Shown one piece after another: positions 5,671 through 8,288 of a DNA stretch of 8,288 nucleotides. The stretch comes from an uncultured Christensenellaceae bacterium (GTDB taxonomy: Bacteria; Bacillota; Clostridia; Christensenellales; Pumilibacteraceae), in assembly GCA_910588315.1 (NCBI GenBank), contig CAJUQF010000089.1, positions 1 through 8,288 of the forward strand. Direction: 5' to 3'. A program made the position numbers and the translations under genes. The notes beneath the pieces were generated by a model that worked only from the letters and a program-made list of their open reading frames with translations, had not been told where the DNA came from and made no database searches. The number at the start of each line of letters is the position of its first letter. Position 1 is the first letter of the stretch.

Positions 5671-5960
5671 ACGTCATATCCCCGTCATATAATTATTCCA
5701 TGGAAAACAAGTATACGGGTTGTAATATCGTCGAAAGCGTAGTACGCCGCGCGCAAAAACCGGAAGTAAAAAAAACGCCGCAGCATTCGGTTATAAAGCT
5801 GTTTATATTGCGGCTTGTTATCGCCGCCGTTATGATCGGATTTATCGCGGCATTACATTTTTTCCCGAACCTTGCCGGTTTCTCGTCGGTTAAATCTGCG
5901 CTTAAAAACGTGTTCTGCTACGATGTTTTCGGCAGAATATCATTCGGGATAGCTATATGA
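5667..5960 (+). CDS. Small single-pass membrane protein in the SpoIVFA position
   Basis: A 97-residue protein if read from ATG 5667, which overlaps the minE stop as ATGA; GTG 5661 would add two residues and ATG 5700 would remove eleven. It has a hydrophilic, basic N-terminal part of about 40 residues (VRRAQKPEVKKTP), one membrane segment (LFILRLVIAAVMIGFIAAL) and about 30 residues after it, probably outside the cytoplasm. In many Firmicutes this slot holds SpoIVFA, which anchors and restrains the SpoIVFB protease and carries a LytM/M23-like domain. No such domain is present here. I infer a minimal SpoIVFA-like partner of the next gene from position, topology and coupling (its stop overlaps the protease start as ATGA). 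Sequence similarity to SpoIVFA is not evident by eye. Confidence 0.75.
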   Translation: MNVISPSYNYSMENKYTGCNIVESVVRRAQKPEVKKTPQHSVIKLFILRLVIAAVMIGFIAALHFFPNLAGFSSVKSALKNVFCYDVFGRISFGIAI

Positions 5961-6880
5961 AAAAGTCGCATAAACAGCGAAGAACGGAACGAAGCAAAGC
6001 GCGTTCGGACTCGGCAGGCGACGACATGCACATCTACATATCGCCGATAATGTTTATTATGGCGGTATGTTTTACCGCGCTCGGCTTGGCTTACGAATTT
6101 TTCTGCTCGCTCGCGGCGGTATTACTGCACGAATGCGCTCATGCCCGTGTAGCCAAAAAGCTTGGTTATGAGCTTAACATGATCAAACTGATGCCGTACG
6201 GCGCGGCGCTTTGCGGCGATGCTCTGTTGCCGCCTAAGCACGAAGTACGCATAGCGCTTGCCGGTCCGTTGTTCAACTTAACGCTCGCGACGCTTTTTGC
6301 CGCGCTTTGGTGGCTCGTTCCGCAGAGTTATATGTTTACGCAGGCGTTTTGCGCGAACAATTTGTATATAGGTCTGTTCAATCTGCTGCCGGTATATCCG
6401 CTTGACGGCGGGAGAGTATTGCTTGCATTGCTCGGAGCAAAGATTAAGCGTGATAAGGCGTACAAGATAACACGTATCGTGTCTGCCGTAATGGGGCTGA
6501 TCGCGCTTTCGCTTTTTGCATTGTCCGCCGTGTATTCGCTGAACATATGTTTTCTTTGTGTCGGGATATTTATGTTGGTGTCGGCATTTATTCCGGATAA
6601 CAGAGCAAAATACAGAGCGCTATTTGCGCTCGGCAGCCGCGTCGAGCGTTTATCCGATCCACTCGAAGTAAAAAATTATGCCGTGTCGAGCGATGTACCT
6701 GCGCCGGTATTGTGCAGAGCGCTCGATCCGGAAAGATATACCGAGTTTACAGTCATGGACGGCACGCTCGAAAAAGCGGGGCGATTCGACGAGACCGATC
6801 TAATAAATTATATAAAAACATCCGGATACGATGTTACCGCCGGTGAAATTATGGATAGACATACGATACGCAAAACGTAA
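5957..6880 (+). CDS. spoIVFB: M50-family intramembrane zinc metalloprotease, SpoIVFB-like
   Basis: Site-2-protease family; SpoIVFB cuts pro-sigma-K in the mother cell of sporulating Firmicutes. In the 307-residue product the zinc-binding HExxH reads HECAH (58-62, catalytic Glu59) in a membrane segment, AGPLFN (102-107) follows, and the third metal ligand is Asp150 in NLLPVYPLDGGR (142-153). About six hydrophobic segments span residues 29-212. The C-terminal part (about 235-300) resembles the CBS domain found in SpoIVFB. The start at 5957 is preferred because ATGA overlaps the upstream stop; it gives a very basic 23-residue N-terminus. ATG 6026 (MHIYISP) lines up with the IHVHPF start region of the Bacillus protein and is a fair alternative. 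Whether this organism sporulates cannot be told here, so the substrate could be another membrane-linked factor. Confidence 0.88.
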   Translation: MKKSHKQRRTERSKARSDSAGDDMHIYISPIMFIMAVCFTALGLAYEFFCSLAAVLLHECAHARVAKKLGYELNMIKLMPYGAALCGDALLPPKHEVRIALAGPLFNLTLATLFAALWWLVPQSYMFTQAFCANNLYIGLFNLLPVYPLDGGRVLLALLGAKIKRDKAYKITRIVSAVMGLIALSLFALSAVYSLNICFLCVGIFMLVSAFIPDNRAKYRALFALGSRVERLSDPLEVKNYAVSSDVPAPVLCRALDPERYTEFTVMDGTLEKAGRFDETDLINYIKTSGYDVTAGEIMDRHTIRKT

Positions 6881-6927
6881 AAATATAAACGCACGTGTTT
6901 TGTGTGTTAAAATATGCAAAAAAGTTA

Positions 6928-6956
6928 TGGACAAACTCGGTGAAATATGTTAAAAT
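6928..6956 (+). promoter_or_regulatory. Promoter of the RNase E/G gene
   Basis: -35 TGGACA (6928-6933), a 17-bp spacer and -10 TAAAAT (6951-6956) with extended -10 TG (6948-6949). The start would be near 6963, leaving a leader of about 54 nt. The nonamer TGTTAAAAT of this -10 region also occurs at 6905-6913, 43 bases upstream, but without a convincing -35. Confidence 0.68.
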
Positions 6957-6976
6957 AACATCGGTTGCTTTAATTG

Positions 6977-7011
6977 CTCGGCTTTAATATTATTTAAAGA
7001 AGTGATCGAGG
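6977..7011 (+). promoter_or_regulatory. Leader hairpin over the rng ribosome-binding site
   Basis: CTCG (6977-6980) can pair with CGAG (7007-7010), and CTTTAA (6982-6987) with TTAAAG (6994-6999). The outer pair covers most of the Shine-Dalgarno GAGG (7008-7011), 5 bases before the TTG start. The stem is AU-rich and weak. RNase E is known to control its own mRNA through the leader in E. coli; a similar role here is only a suggestion. Confidence 0.28.
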
Positions 7012-7016
7012 TTGTT

Positions 7017-8288
7017 TTGAAAAGTAAAATTCTCGTAGATTATGAATCTTATATGTGCAGCGTCGCGCTTTTGGAAGACGGCGTGCTTGAAGAATTTTAC
7101 GTCGAAGACAGAAATATGGACCGTATTGCGGGCGACATATACAAAGGCAAAGTAGTAAACGTTTTGCCCGGTTTGGAGTCCGCTTTTGTAGATATCGGTA
7201 AAAAGAAAAACGGTTTTTTGGCGGCGTCCGACATGCTCGAGGATCGTACCGCGCTCACAAGATCGGGTCAGCTCCCTACGCGGCTTAATGTCAAAGAGGG
7301 CGATTATGTTTTGGTTCAAGCCGTAAAAGAGCCGACGGAGACAAAGGGTCCGCGGCTTTCGGCTAACTTGTCGATCCCGGGCAGATATATAGTGTATATG
7401 CCGACCGTCGATTTTATAGGTGTATCCAATAAAATCTCGGATGAGCGAACGCGCGAAAAACTCACGGAATTGCTGACAAAAAATCGACCGAATCCCGGTT
7501 GCGGACTTATAGCGCGCACCGCGGCGAAAGACGCGCCGAAAACCGATATCATAAACGAGATAAAGTATTTCGCTGGGATATACGACCATATTCTCGAAAA
7601 ATTCGAATCCGCGGACGGCGTTACGCGCCTTTTCGGCGACGGCGACTTGGTTTTCCGTACGGTCAGAGATCTGCTCAATTCCAACGTCGAAGAGATCGTT
7701 TGCAATTCGGTAACCGTTGCCGAGCGTTTGAAAAAATATATTTCGAGAAATTTGGCGAGTACCGTAAAGATCACCGTGGAGTCGCATTACGATCTGCTGA
7801 AAAAGTACGGCGTTCTGTCGGAAGTGGAAAATATGCTTCATGCCAAGGTCGAACTTAAAAGCGGCGGCAATATCGTTATCGATTATACCGAGGCACTGAC
7901 TGTAATAGACGTCAATTCGGCAAAACATGTCGGGGACGTCGACAGAGAGCAAACGATTTTCGAGACTAACTGCGAAGCCGCAAGAGAGATCGCAAGGCAG
8001 ATGCGATTGCGTAATATCGGCGGTATGGCGGTGATAGATTTCATAGACATGCAGGACCCGCTGCACAACGAGGAAGTCGTGGAAGAACTGCGCGCCGCAA
8101 CTGCGACGGATCGCATAAGAACACGCGTATTGCCCATGACCGAGCTCGGACTCGTGCAGATGACGCGCAAAAAAGTCGGTAAAAATATACAAAGTCTGCT
8201 TTTGCAACCATGTTCGGTTTGTCACGGCGCACGGTATGTTCAGACTCCGAACTTTATGATGCGCAAGATCAAGTCGCGTCTTTTCGAT
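7017..8288 (+). CDS. rng: Ribonuclease E/G family endoribonuclease (partial, runs off right edge)
   Basis: Cuts single-stranded AU-rich RNA in mRNA turnover and rRNA processing. 424 codons are present and the frame is open at the window end. Visible in order: ILVDYESYMCSVALLEDGVLEEF (5-27, RNase H-like start), an S1 domain (about 37-125: GDIYKGKVVNVLPGLESAF, DIGKKKNGFL, then KGPRLSANLSIPGRYIVYMP), the 5'-monophosphate sensor GLIARTAA (163-170, Arg167 and Thr168), the catalytic metal ligands in TVIDVNS (Asp298) and VIDFIDM (Asp341), GLVQMTRKKVGK (378-389) and the Zn-link CSVC (Cys399, Cys402). All key catalytic residues are intact. The start is TTG at 7017, preceded by GAGG (7008-7011); no ATG fits. 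In this cluster rng normally precedes rplU, which would lie beyond the window. The length and any C-terminal extension cannot be judged. Confidence 0.95.
   Translation, partial: MKSKILVDYESYMCSVALLEDGVLEEFYVEDRNMDRIAGDIYKGKVVNVLPGLESAFVDIGKKKNGFLAASDMLEDRTALTRSGQLPTRLNVKEGDYVLVQAVKEPTETKGPRLSANLSIPGRYIVYMPTVDFIGVSNKISDERTREKLTELLTKNRPNPGCGLIARTAAKDAPKTDIINEIKYFAGIYDHILEKFESADGVTRLFGDGDLVFRTVRDLLNSNVEEIVCNSVTVAERLKKYISRNLASTVKITVESHYDLLKKYGVLSEVENMLHAKVELKSGGNIVIDYTEALTVIDVNSAKHVGDVDREQTIFETNCEAAREIARQMRLRNIGGMAVIDFIDMQDPLHNEEVVEELRAATATDRIRTRVLPMTELGLVQMTRKKVGKNIQSLLLQPCSVCHGARYVQTPNFMMRKIKSRLFD

Noticed and set aside
6888..6908. Hairpin AACGCAC / GTGTGTT after the M50 protease gene as a terminator
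   Set aside because: The stem is only 7 bp with a G-U pair and is followed by AAAATATG rather than a U-tract, so it is not a convincing terminator.
6990..8225. Minus-strand 411-codon frame opposite the RNase E/G gene
   Set aside because: The plus frame carries all RNase E/G catalytic motifs; the antisense frame is long only because of codon bias.

Overview
The window looks like a stretch of chromosome from an anaerobic Firmicute of the Clostridia, probably an uncultured gut lineage. The evidence is a cell-shape/division cluster in the Firmicutes order (maf, mreB, minD, minE, a SpoIVFA-position protein, SpoIVFB, RNase E/G), sigma-A-type promoters with 17-bp spacers, frequent TTG starts and CpG-rich codons between AT-rich promoter regions. 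The lineage is my inference; there is no rRNA or other taxonomic marker here.

Layout. Positions 1-1070 (minus strand) hold the first 356 codons of a secreted beta-propeller-like protein whose 3' end lies outside the window. A 284-bp divergent intergenic region (1071-1354) has one promoter facing each way and a possible 23-codon ORF. From 1355 everything reads rightward: a Ppx/GppA phosphatase with a C-terminal HD domain, the Maf nucleotide pyrophosphatase and an MreB-like actin, all overlapping. Next is a 244-bp gap (4429-4672) with a GC-rich block of hairpins, a promoter and a long leader hairpin. Then comes a tightly coupled minD-minE-membrane protein-M50 protease operon (4673-6880), a short promoter region, and an RNase E/G gene that runs off the right edge.

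How the genes fit together. The core is a compacted mre-min-spoIVF cluster. In many Clostridia the order is maf/radC, mreB, mreC, mreD, (an RodA or PBP gene), minC, minD, minE, spoIVFA, spoIVFB, rng. Here mreC, mreD and minC are absent, and the SpoIVFA-position protein is reduced to about 98 residues with one membrane segment. The MreB-like protein has lost two residues used for ATP hydrolysis (the Glu of the EEPMAAAIG motif and the Asp of DIGGGTTE). MinE lacks most of the usual N-terminal membrane-targeting segment. The ordinary rod-elongation and MinC-based division systems are therefore absent or split up at this locus, while the MinD/MinE pair and a probably non-hydrolysing actin-fold protein are kept. 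This is the most unusual thing in the window, although each gene belongs to a known family. I see no mobile element, CRISPR array, rRNA or tRNA gene.
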